A DNA stretch of 64,000 bases from Legionella drozanskii LLAP-1 (lineage in GTDB: Bacteria > Pseudomonadota > Gammaproteobacteria > Legionellales > Legionellaceae), in NCBI RefSeq assembly GCF_001467585.1, contig NZ_LNXY01000031.1:140669-204668 (forward strand), read 5' to 3'. Shown piece by piece: positions 1 to 7,599 of this stretch. The notes under the pieces are model-generated. The model did no database searches and was not told the origin of the DNA. It saw only the letters and a program-made list of their open reading frames with translations. Every line of letters starts with the position of its first letter. Within the stretch, counting starts at the first letter, position 1. The translations under genes and the position numbers were made by a program.

Positions 1-6
1 TTTAGT

Positions 7-1041
7 ATGAAAACGCTCACCATTACTCGTCCAGATGATTGGCACGTCCATTTTCGCGATGGATTAGTTTTACATCATACTGTTCCGGCAACCGCCCGTC
101 ATTTTGCACGTGCATTGATCATGCCTAATCTAAAACCTGCATTGATCACCGTGGATGCGGTCATTGCTTATCGCGAGCGAATTCTTGCCGCTTTACCAAA
201 CGAATATGATTTTGCAGCTTATATGACACTCTACCTTAATGAGAAGGTAAGGCCAGAAGATTTGGAAGAGGCAAAAAATTTTCCTTATATCTTAGGAGCA
301 AAATTATATCCCGCTGGAGCAACGACTAATTCGGATGAGGGTGCCCGCTCTTTGCGCGAACTTTATCCTTTATTTGAAATCATGCAGCAACAAAATCTGG
401 TATTACAGATCCATGGTGAAGAAACAAAAGGAGATATTTTTCACCGGGAAGCAGCGTTTATTGAGAATTATTTAATTCCTTTGACCCAAAACTTTCCTAA
501 ACTACGCATCGTTCTTGAGCATATTTCGACAGAAGTTGCCGTCGATTTTATTTTTCAAGCACCGCAAAATTTAGCAGCGACCATAACGCCTCATCATTTA
601 TTGTATAATCGAAATCACCTTTTAGCAGGTGGGGTTAGACCTCATTATTATTGCCTGCCAATATTAAAGAAAGAGGGTGACCAACGGGCGCTGCAAAAAG
701 CGGCTATGAGTGGCAATCCTAAATTTTTTGCAGGTAGCGACAGCGCTCCGCATGCGAAGGCCAATAAAGAAACTGCCTGTGGCTGTGCAGGCATCTACTC
801 TGCTCCTTATGCAGTAGCGATGTACGCACAAGCCTTTGATCAACGCGATCAATTAAACAAACTTAATTCCTTTCTCGGTCGTTTTGGGGCTGAATTTTAT
901 CAGCTTCCACTCAATCAAACCGAACTTAGTTTAGTAAAAACACCTCAATCCATTCCTGAAACACTACCTTTGGGGCAGGATCATGTCGTGCCCGTGGCTG
1001 CAGGCGAAAGCTTGGAATGGAGTGTTTATGAAGCGGTTTGA
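7..1041 (+). CDS. pyrC: Dihydroorotase PyrC
   Basis: Cytoplasmic zinc amidohydrolase of de novo pyrimidine synthesis; it cyclises N-carbamoyl-aspartate to dihydroorotate. The 344-residue product matches the E. coli-type (class II) enzyme in length (about 348). The whole metal site is visible: the HxH pair H13/H15 in DDWHVHF, the lysine expected to be carboxylated at K99 (GAKLYP), H136 (QIHGEE), H172 (LEHIST) and D245 (GSDSAPH). The start ATG lies six bases from the window edge, so its ribosome binding site cannot be judged. The 3' end overlaps the preferred start of the RNase T gene by 14 bases, suggesting coupling. Confidence 0.97.
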   Translation: MKTLTITRPDDWHVHFRDGLVLHHTVPATARHFARALIMPNLKPALITVDAVIAYRERILAALPNEYDFAAYMTLYLNEKVRPEDLEEAKNFPYILGAKLYPAGATTNSDEGARSLRELYPLFEIMQQQNLVLQIHGEETKGDIFHREAAFIENYLIPLTQNFPKLRIVLEHISTEVAVDFIFQAPQNLAATITPHHLLYNRNHLLAGGVRPHYYCLPILKKEGDQRALQKAAMSGNPKFFAGSDSAPHAKANKETACGCAGIYSAPYAVAMYAQAFDQRDQLNKLNSFLGRFGAEFYQLPLNQTELSLVKTPQSIPETLPLGQDHVVPVAAGESLEWSVYEAV

Positions 1042-1654
1042 TAGCATTTTATGTAATGAGCTCAAAGATAGATTCAGAGGTTTTCTTCCTGTGGTAGTTG
1101 ATTTAGAAACCGCCGGAATTGATCCACAAAAAAACGGCCTTCTCGAAATGTGTGTCGTTTTAGTTGAACTTAATAAGAAGGGTTATTTTACTCGTAGTTC
1201 AACTTATTTTGAGCATGTTTTACCTTTTGAAGGGTCTGAGCTGGATCAAAAATCACTTGAGTTTACTCAAATTGATCCTTTCCAACCTCTTCGTTTTGCG
1301 ATACATGAAAAACAGGCATTACTAAATTTATTTGGGCCTATTAATCAAGCCTTGAAAAAATTCAAATGCCAACGAGCAGTCTTAGTTGGGCATAACGCAT
1401 GGTTTGATTTATTGTTTATAAAAGAAGCAGTTAAGCGCACAGGTATTGTCTCACCATTTCACTCATTTACTTGCTTTGACACTGCAACCCTGGGCGGCTT
1501 TATTTATGGGCAAACTGTTTTAGCGAAGGCGGCGAAAGCCGCTGGCATTGATTTTGATACGAAGGAAGCTCATTCAGCCATCTATGACGCAGAAAAAACT
1601 GCAGATTTATTTTGCGCCATGCTTAATACATGGCGCGATACACAGGTTGGCTAA
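1028..1654 (+). CDS. rnt: Ribonuclease T
   Basis: A 3'-5' exoribonuclease of the DEDDh family that trims the CCA end of tRNA and the 3' ends of other stable RNAs. With the start at 1028 (MKRFDS) the protein has 208 residues, near the family's usual 200-220. The catalytic set is visible: D25 and E27 (VDLETAG), D127 (HNAWFDL), H182 and D187 (AHSAIYDAEKT). An upstream ATG at 983 would add 15 residues lying entirely inside pyrC; I prefer the internal ATG because it gives the usual length. Confidence 0.93.
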   Translation: MKRFDSILCNELKDRFRGFLPVVVDLETAGIDPQKNGLLEMCVVLVELNKKGYFTRSSTYFEHVLPFEGSELDQKSLEFTQIDPFQPLRFAIHEKQALLNLFGPINQALKKFKCQRAVLVGHNAWFDLLFIKEAVKRTGIVSPFHSFTCFDTATLGGFIYGQTVLAKAAKAAGIDFDTKEAHSAIYDAEKTADLFCAMLNTWRDTQVG

Positions 1655-1673
1655 TGCCTTCAAAATGGACAAA

Positions 1674-2279
1674 TTATAAGTTATCAGAATGCTCAGAAAG
1701 ATATTCTGCGACACCTTTAGGAGAAGCTTTCATACCTGCTTGTCCTTTTTGCCAGCCAGCGGGGCATACTTCACCGTTCTCTTCAAAAAATTGTACAGCA
1801 TCGATAATACGTAATAATTCATCAATATTTCGACCGATAGGTAGATCATTGACGATTTGTGAACGCACCATACCATTCTTATCAATAATGAAAGCACCCC
1901 GGAAAGCCACACCCGCTACTGGATGTTCTACTCCATAAGATTGACAAATTGTGTGGGTTACATCGGCTGCCATTGTAAAGCTCACTGGTCCAATACCACC
2001 TTCTTTTACTGGGGTATTACGATAGGCATTATGAGTAAATTGTGAGTCAATAGAAACTGCAACTACAGCAACACCACGTTCTTTGAACTCATTCATGCGA
2101 TGATCTAAAGCGATGATTTCAGAAGGACAAACAAAGGTAAAATCTAGAGGATAGAAAAACACTAAACCATACTTACCTTTTAATTCTTCATGTAAATTGA
2201 ATTTTTCTGTGATTTGACCATTACCTAATACAGCTGGAACTGTAAAATCTGGGGCCTTTCGTCCAACCAATACACTCAT
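1674..2279 (-). CDS. ahpC: 2-Cys peroxiredoxin (AhpC/Tsa)
   Basis: Thiol peroxidase that reduces hydrogen peroxide and organic hydroperoxides in the cytoplasm. The 201-residue protein has the peroxidatic cysteine C51 (FVCPSE) and the resolving cysteine C172 (EVCPAGW), so it is a typical 2-Cys enzyme. A GGIG stretch near residue 94 resembles the GGLG of overoxidation-sensitive peroxiredoxins, but no C-terminal YF motif follows; the tail has EYLSEH instead. A monothiol glutaredoxin gene lies 44 bases upstream on the same strand and sodB lies beyond it, so this is an oxidative-stress group. Whether it pairs with AhpF, AhpD or thioredoxin cannot be seen here. Confidence 0.93.
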   Translation of the reverse strand: MSVLVGRKAPDFTVPAVLGNGQITEKFNLHEELKGKYGLVFFYPLDFTFVCPSEIIALDHRMNEFKERGVAVVAVSIDSQFTHNAYRNTPVKEGGIGPVSFTMAADVTHTICQSYGVEHPVAGVAFRGAFIIDKNGMVRSQIVNDLPIGRNIDELLRIIDAVQFFEENGEVCPAGWQKGQAGMKASPKGVAEYLSEHSDNL

Positions 2280-2323
2280 CTCTATTCTCCTTGATTAAGC
2301 AAATTATTTGCTAATTTAAAAAA

Positions 2324-2638
2324 CTACGCTACTGCTTCACGCAATAATCGTTCTAATTCGCCTTGCTGATAAAGCTCAACGATAATATCGGAACCACCGA
2401 TTAATTCACCCTTGACATAAAGCTGGGGGAAAGTAGGCCAATCGGCATACTGTGGTAACGTTTGGCGGATATCAGGATTAGCTAGAATATCCACATAAGC
2501 AAAGGTTACACCACAAGCATCGAGACATTGTACCGCACGGGCTGAAAAACCGCATTGAGGCATTTTGGGAGTGCCCTTCATATATAAGAGTATTGTATTT
2601 TCAGCAATTTGTTGTTTGATTTTATCAATTGTTTCCAC
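2324..2638 (-). CDS. grxD: Monothiol glutaredoxin (Grx4/GrxD type)
   Basis: Small monothiol glutaredoxin of the CGFS class, which binds [2Fe-2S] clusters with glutathione and takes part in Fe-S transfer and iron sensing. The 104-residue product has the CGFS active site at residues 29-32, preceded by the MKGTPKMPQ segment typical of the class, and the glutathione-binding WPTFPQLY region near residue 67. It lies just upstream of the peroxiredoxin gene on the same strand and is probably cotranscribed with it. Confidence 0.94.
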   Translation of the reverse strand: METIDKIKQQIAENTILLYMKGTPKMPQCGFSARAVQCLDACGVTFAYVDILANPDIRQTLPQYADWPTFPQLYVKGELIGGSDIIVELYQQGELERLLREAVA

Positions 2639-2772
2639 CAGGTCACCTTTTTTAAGAATTAAAAAGCAAGATCAATTATGTCGAAAATAAGACCAATTAG
2701 CAACTTGAAACCCACGCGCTAAGTAGTTTTGAAGCTTTAAGGTACACTAGTTTTAAATTGGCTATAAGCAGA

Positions 2773-2883
2773 ATGAAAAACAAACTGTGTATATTTCCTT
2801 CGATATTCTTCATTATAGATCTTTGCGGGTGTTTTTTCAGCGTACAGTTGGGAGCCGGCCCTGGTACTTCTTATGATTCCTGA
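2773..2883 (+). CDS. Possible small lipoprotein-like peptide (36 aa)
   Basis: A 36-codon ATG-to-TGA reading frame directly upstream of sodB. It encodes MKNK, a hydrophobic stretch, a cysteine-rich turn (LCGC at residues 17-20) and a short G/P-rich tail (GAGPGTS). This looks like a small lipoprotein or exported peptide, but no convincing ribosome binding site is visible and the size is marginal. It fills much of the 281-base gap between grxD and sodB, and could also be chance within the sodB leader. Confidence 0.3.
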   Translation: MKNKLCIFPSIFFIIDLCGCFFSVQLGAGPGTSYDS

Positions 2884-2919
2884 TAAACTTAGCACTTAAC
2901 TAAAAACTAGGAGTTTTTT

Positions 2920-3501
2920 ATGGCATTTACTTTACCCGCTCTACCTTATGCGAAAAATGCATTAGCCCCCTACATTTCTGAAGAAACTTTAGAATATCAT
3001 TATGGTAAACACCACAATGCTTATGTGACTAACCTCAATAAACTTGTTGATGGTACTGAATATGAAAATCTAAGTTTAGAAGAAATTATAAAAAAAACGG
3101 GCTCTGGCGGGATTTTTAACAATGCAGCACAAACCTGGAACCATACCTTTTATTGGCATTGTCTAAGTCCTAAGGGCGGCGATGAACCAACTGGAAAATT
3201 AGCGGATGCTATTGCTAAAACTTTCGGTTCTTTTAACGAATTTAAAGAACAATTCACTCAAACTGCGATTGCAACCTTCGGCTCTGGCTGGGCTTGGTTG
3301 GTGCAAGATAATGCAGGTGCACTCAAAATTACCAGTACTTCTAATGCAGGTACGCCAATGACTGAAGGCCAACAGGCATTAATGACTTGCGATGTATGGG
3401 AACATGCCTACTATATTGATTATCGCAATGCTCGTCCTGAGTATCTCAAAGCGTTCTGGTCTTTGGTAAATTGGGACTTTGCTGAATCTAATTTACGTTA
3501 A
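2920..3501 (+). CDS. sodB: Superoxide dismutase (Fe type)
   Basis: Cytoplasmic iron superoxide dismutase that converts superoxide to oxygen and hydrogen peroxide. The 193-residue protein has the metal ligands H27, H75, D158 and H162 (DVWEHAYY). The [11 protein letters not shown] signature with Q71 is typical of the Fe rather than the Mn form. A good ribosome binding site (TAGGAG, about 6 bases from the ATG) supports the start. It is preceded by the glutaredoxin/peroxiredoxin pair on the other strand. Confidence 0.97.
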   Translation: MAFTLPALPYAKNALAPYISEETLEYHYGKHHNAYVTNLNKLVDGTEYENLSLEEIIKKTGSGGIFNNAAQTWNHTFYWHCLSPKGGDEPTGKLADAIAKTFGSFNEFKEQFTQTAIATFGSGWAWLVQDNAGALKITSTSNAGTPMTEGQQALMTCDVWEHAYYIDYRNARPEYLKAFWSLVNWDFAESNLR

Positions 3502-3510
3502 TTAGGAAGG

Positions 3511-3542
3511 TATCGCACATATTTCAATAAATTTGTGCGATA
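3511..3542 (+). terminator. Hairpin after sodB
   Basis: A perfect 9-bp stem (TATCGCACA paired with TGTGCGATA, arms 3511-3519 and 3534-3542) lies ten bases after the sodB stop. No T-run follows, so it may be an mRNA-stabilising hairpin or a weak terminator before argD. Confidence 0.45.
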
Positions 3543-3607
3543 TTGCCAATTAGTCAACCTGTTAGTTGACAGTTTTGCAGGATTTGATGAGTGATAAGGA
3601 GTTTTTT

Positions 3608-4780
3608 ATGGCATTAATTACCAGCTACAATCCCTTACCGGTATTCTTTACTCATGGAGAAGGAGTTTGGTTATATGACGAACAAGGTAAAGCTTATCTA
3701 GACGGATTAAGCGGTATTGCCGTTTGTGGCTTAGGTCATGCCCACCCGGATATCACTCGTACGATTCAAAACCAAGCCTCTAAACTCTTACATACTTCAA
3801 ATAGTTACCACATCAAAGAACAAGAACAACTTGCCGAAAAATTAACCACCCTTTCTAATACACAGCAGGCATTTTTTGCAAATTCAGGCGCTGAAGCGAA
3901 TGAAGCGGCTATTAAACTGACTCGTCTTTATGGCCACAAGAAAGGAATTGAAACACCTTCTATTATTGTTATGGAGCGTGCCTTCCACGGGCGTACCATG
4001 GCGACCTTAACCGCATCAGGAAGTCGTAAAGTACAAGCGGGTTTTGAACCACTAGTTCCTGGTTTTATTCGCGCACCCTTTAATGATATTGATGCGATTC
4101 GTACTATTGCAGCTAATCGAGATGATGTCGTCGCCGTGATGGTTGAACCCATTCAAGGTGAAGGCGGTATTTTTGCTGCAGAAGATTCTTATCTCCGCGC
4201 CTTAGCCCAACTTTGTAAAGAGCATGAATGGCTATTAATTATCGATGAAGTTCAAACTGGTAATGCACGTACAGGTAAATATTTTGCTTACATGCATGCT
4301 GGTATTCAACCCGATATCATCACTACAGCAAAAGGCTTAGGTAATGGCATACCAATCAGCGTCTGTTTGATGGCCAATCAGGCTTGTAATTTATTTAAAC
4401 CAGGCAATCACGGCTCTACCTTTGGTGGAAATCCTCTGGCTTGTGCCACTGCTCTTACTGTTTTAGAAGTTATTGAACGAGACAATCTTTGTGAGCAAGT
4501 TGCACAAAAATCTGCTCTTTTAAAAGATAAACTAATGCAAGAACTGGGTGAACATCCCAGTGTGCGTGGTATTCGAGGAAAAGGGTTTATGTTAGGAATT
4601 GAATTAGATAGACCTGCTAATGATGCCCGAGCGCTAGGTCTTGCTAACGGCCTACTGTTTAATGTCACGGCCGATACCGTCATTCGACTTTTACCGCCTT
4701 TGATTATAAGCGAAGATGAAATTGATGAATTAATTTCAAGACTCAGCAAAACAATTAACCAATTTGTTGAACATAAATAA
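3608..4780 (+). CDS. argD: Acetylornithine/succinyldiaminopimelate-type aminotransferase
   Basis: PLP-dependent class III aminotransferase of the ArgD family. ArgD makes N-acetylornithine in arginine synthesis and can also act in lysine synthesis. The PLP lysine is K242 in TTAKGLGNG, preceded by the IIDEVQTG motif whose Asp binds the pyridine nitrogen; the GAEANEAA phosphate-binding region lies near residue 95. The start at 3608 (MALITS) follows a clear AAGGAG seven bases upstream and gives 390 residues; a TTG at 3566 would add 14 residues and is less likely. No other arginine gene is adjacent, so exact substrate preference within the class is inferred. Confidence 0.9.
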   Translation: MALITSYNPLPVFFTHGEGVWLYDEQGKAYLDGLSGIAVCGLGHAHPDITRTIQNQASKLLHTSNSYHIKEQEQLAEKLTTLSNTQQAFFANSGAEANEAAIKLTRLYGHKKGIETPSIIVMERAFHGRTMATLTASGSRKVQAGFEPLVPGFIRAPFNDIDAIRTIAANRDDVVAVMVEPIQGEGGIFAAEDSYLRALAQLCKEHEWLLIIDEVQTGNARTGKYFAYMHAGIQPDIITTAKGLGNGIPISVCLMANQACNLFKPGNHGSTFGGNPLACATALTVLEVIERDNLCEQVAQKSALLKDKLMQELGEHPSVRGIRGKGFMLGIELDRPANDARALGLANGLLFNVTADTVIRLLPPLIISEDEIDELISRLSKTINQFVEHK

Positions 4781-4862
4781 GCTATTGGATAGAACATGAG
4801 AATAAAACTGCTCAATAATCTCCCCGAATAGAATTTTCTTATCCTAAGTAGAGAGGATTCTT

Positions 4863-5070
4863 ATGAATAAATCAAAATATACACACAGCCAAATACAGCG
4901 ATTCTAAAACAAGCTGAAAGTGGAAACCCCTGCTTGGGACTGTCGAAAACAGTTCATCAGTGCGTCGTTATTCTACAAATGGCGGTTAAAATTTGGCGGA
5001 ATGGATACCTCAATGATCTGCACTTTAGAGAGTTAGAAGTAGAAAACAGCCGTCATAAAAAGATGTATTG
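4863..5070 (+). pseudogene. Frameshifted IS3-family OrfA transposase remnant
   Basis: Reading across three frames gives pieces of an IS3-type OrfA helix-turn-helix protein. MNKSKYTHSQI runs into a stop; AILKQAESG follows in the next frame; then ISASLFYKWRLKFGGMD; then RELEVENSRHKKMY before a TGA at 5068-5070. These match the usual OrfA pattern (HTH, FYKW, ELEEEN..LKKMY leucine-zipper start) but are broken by frameshifts and stops. No OrfB and no clear terminal inverted repeats were seen. It occupies the 347-base gap after argD and marks an old insertion beside two unknown genes. Confidence 0.75.
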
Positions 5071-5127
5071 AATTTGTCGATTTATACATTATCATCCCTT
5101 TTTTTTACCAATGCCTAGGAACTACTT

Positions 5128-5721
5128 ATGTATCCGCTACCTACAGAGCAATATAATTTTTTATCACGGAGTATTAATAAGGATATCTCAAGTTTTTTTT
5201 ACTGCGAGAACCATCCTATCCGAACGGAACATCAGCTTAATAATAATGATTTAACTATCTTAATTAACATCTATACCGATCAAATTCAATATTATAAAAA
5301 TGAATCTATCCCGTCACTTGAGAAATTAGCTGAGCTTGGTTTAATAAAGAGAGAACAAGAATTATATTCAAAACCCTATTTTGTATTAAAATTCCAAAGC
5401 CTAACAACTTGTGCCATAAATAACCTTTTCGATAGCTGTACAGACTCCATTTATGATACCCACAATTGGATTACATCGGTTCCTAAGGATGATCGAACTT
5501 ATATCGAATTAAGAAAGACATTTGAATCAAAATTGAGACAATTAGAGGGACATACTAAATTTTTATTAGCGCTAATCGAAGTTGAAAAAGAACACGAACT
5601 GAGTAGAGAACCAACCGCTACACGTATATCTTTAGCCCCCAATTCGACATTTTTTCCTATTGAACCTCAAAATAATGGAAGAAATCCCACAACAAGGAAC
5701 GAATATGGTTTTAACTACTAG
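5128..5721 (+). CDS. Hypothetical protein, 197 aa
   Basis: I do not recognise this protein. It is soluble in appearance, rich in N, T, E and I, with no signal peptide or membrane segment. A charged, probably helical region lies around residues 130-165 (LRKTFESKLRQLEG), followed by a disordered-looking N/P/R-rich tail. It follows the IS3 remnant and converges with another unknown gene, the two stop regions overlapping by 11 bases. A Legionella-type effector or cargo gene is possible but unproven. Confidence 0.6.
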   Translation: MYPLPTEQYNFLSRSINKDISSFFYCENHPIRTEHQLNNNDLTILINIYTDQIQYYKNESIPSLEKLAELGLIKREQELYSKPYFVLKFQSLTTCAINNLFDSCTDSIYDTHNWITSVPKDDRTYIELRKTFESKLRQLEGHTKFLLALIEVEKEHELSREPTATRISLAPNSTFFPIEPQNNGRNPTTRNEYGFNY

Positions 5722-6793
5722 GAGTATCGATTCTGGGGATGCCGATATTATTCTCTTCCTCAGGGTTTGGAGTAGTACAATTCTCCTCTAAATAATGAAG
5801 GATATCCCGCAAATCTTGTGCTTCACTCACAGTCTGTGGCCTTGAATCATAACTGCAAAAAATTGTTTTTAGTATCATGTCTATTAAACGAGAGATTAAA
5901 GAACGCTTATAATTTAAACTTAAAGCATCAAGGTCTGCAGCAATCACTTGAATAGAGCCTGTTTTTTCTATACGCGATTGTTGCTGGCTCAGTAAAATTA
6001 TATTCTCTTCGCTTTGCAGAAAACGATTTTTACTTTTCTCGATTAAACTAAAACTTTGCTGCTTAGCAAAAAAAGCCAAGAAATTAGTATTTAAAGCCAA
6101 TTTTCTCGGGAGTTGCTTTTCTTTATCCTCAATAAGCTTTAAAAATAAAATTTTATAATTATTAAAACAAATCCCACATAACTCTTCATTGCTAGCCAAT
6201 ACTGAGCAGGCTAGCTTGGATTTTTTAGGATTTATCCAAAATTGAATGAACAGATCACATGCCTTTACCGTTTCATTTTCAATAGCTGTATTGAGTATGT
6301 CTAAATCTAATTTTATTTGACGAATTTCACATAATAGATTAGTAGCAAATTGCTTCACTGCATCATTATCTTGCCGGGAGGGATCAGTTACTCGATTTTT
6401 TAGTCGTTCCTTAGACGTAGAATATAATTTGAACGCAATAAATGAAGTGAGTTGATTGAGCAATCCTGTGGTATGACCCAACTCGCTATCGATGAGCATC
6501 CAATTCTCATTATCACGTCCATATAAAAATTTAGAGTAATCTACAAGGGCAATATTTATCCCTTCGATTTGTTTTAAAATTTGAACATTTTGGGGAAGAG
6601 GACACAAAGCATCAAGTTCAGTGAAGAGATTGACGACATCTTCTGAAGAGCCATAAATATTTTGCTCTTTAAAGTACTCCGTCAAAGATAAACGAAAATT
6701 CAAACAAACTCTTAGCAAATCAATTTCAGGATTCGATTGAAATTGATTCAATTGTTGAACAAATAAATACCATGATCCTCTAAGGCTGGACAT
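5711..6793 (-). CDS. Hypothetical protein, about 360 aa
   Basis: No family is recognised. The start at 6793 (MSSLRGSW) is preferred over the one four codons upstream, though neither has a strong ribosome binding site. The sequence is mostly helical-looking and soluble, with several cysteines and no membrane segment. The last 40 residues are acidic and polar (LEEN, PEEEN) and end in DTPSS. An acidic C-terminal patch of this sort is found in many Legionella Dot/Icm substrates, so translocation is a weak hypothesis. It converges on the 197-aa unknown gene. Confidence 0.65.
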   Translation of the reverse strand: MSSLRGSWYLFVQQLNQFQSNPEIDLLRVCLNFRLSLTEYFKEQNIYGSSEDVVNLFTELDALCPLPQNVQILKQIEGINIALVDYSKFLYGRDNENWMLIDSELGHTTGLLNQLTSFIAFKLYSTSKERLKNRVTDPSRQDNDAVKQFATNLLCEIRQIKLDLDILNTAIENETVKACDLFIQFWINPKKSKLACSVLASNEELCGICFNNYKILFLKLIEDKEKQLPRKLALNTNFLAFFAKQQSFSLIEKSKNRFLQSEENIILLSQQQSRIEKTGSIQVIAADLDALSLNYKRSLISRLIDMILKTIFCSYDSRPQTVSEAQDLRDILHYLEENCTTPNPEEENNIGIPRIDTPSS

Positions 6794-6855
6794 AAAAAGA
6801 ACCAACTACTCATAAAATGAGTCATAATACAGTCTATATAGCTTCATAAGCAAGA

Positions 6856-7599
6856 TTAGAAATTATTACGTTGACGAATTACTTCATACAAACCCACCCC
6901 GGTGGCTACAGATACATTTAAACTTTCTACGCTACCTAACATCGGCAAAGAAAATATGCCATCGCAGTGCTCTCTTGTTAAGCGCCGCATGCCCTCACCT
7001 TCTGCGCCCATAACCAAAGCAATAGACGAGCTGCAATCGAGTTTATAAATTGTTTCAGTGGCTTCACCAGCCGCCCCATAAACCCAAACGCCTTCTTTTT
7101 TAATTGCTTCTATCGCCCGAACCAAATTGGTAACTCGCACTAAAGGTATCGATTCTGCAGCACCACAAGCCACTTTACTCACCACCGGCGTGATGCTGGC
7201 ACTTTTATCCTTAGGGATAATAACAAAATCAACGCCCGCAGCATCAGCTGTTCTCAGACAAGCACCTAAATTATGTGGATCAGTTACTCCATCTAAAATC
7301 AACAGCAAACACGGTTTCTTGCTTGATGCCAGTAAGTTGGGCAGATCACTTTCACCATAATCAGGTAAATTTCCGGCACTGGCTACGACACCTTGATGAG
7401 TAAATTCTGCAAAGCGCTGATTCATTTGCTGAGCAGATAATTTTTCCACTGAAATCTGCTGAGCAGCCGCTAAGTCAAGAAGCGTTTGTAATCGTTTATC
7501 AACACGATCTTGATTGATGTATAATTTCTTAGTTGGCCTGTGTGGGTTGGCGAGCAGAGCCGTTACCGCATGAACACCGTAAACATAATGCTCAGTCAT
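6856..7599 (-). CDS. rlmB: 23S rRNA (guanosine-2'-O-)-methyltransferase RlmB
   Basis: SpoU-class (SPOUT) methyltransferase that methylates the ribose of G2251 in the 23S rRNA peptidyl-transferase centre. An N-terminal substrate-binding domain (YVYGVHAVTALL onward, to about residue 75) precedes the catalytic domain with the three SpoU motifs: NLGACLRTADAAGVD, VMGAEGEGMRRL and LPMLGSVESLNVSVATG. The start at 7599 (MTEHYVYG) gives 247 residues, the usual length, and overlaps the end of rnr by 8 bases; the longer frame to 7653 adds an unlikely extension inside rnr. The rnr-rlmB order is conserved in gammaproteobacteria. Confidence 0.95.
   Translation of the reverse strand: MTEHYVYGVHAVTALLANPHRPTKKLYINQDRVDKRLQTLLDLAAAQQISVEKLSAQQMNQRFAEFTHQGVVASAGNLPDYGESDLPNLLASSKKPCLLLILDGVTDPHNLGACLRTADAAGVDFVIIPKDKSASITPVVSKVACGAAESIPLVRVTNLVRAIEAIKKEGVWVYGAAGEATETIYKLDCSSSIALVMGAEGEGMRRLTREHCDGIFSLPMLGSVESLNVSVATGVGLYEVIRQRNNF

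Noticed and set aside
983-1027. Upstream start for RNase T
   Set aside because: It adds 15 residues inside pyrC that do not resemble the family; the ATG at 1028 gives normal length.
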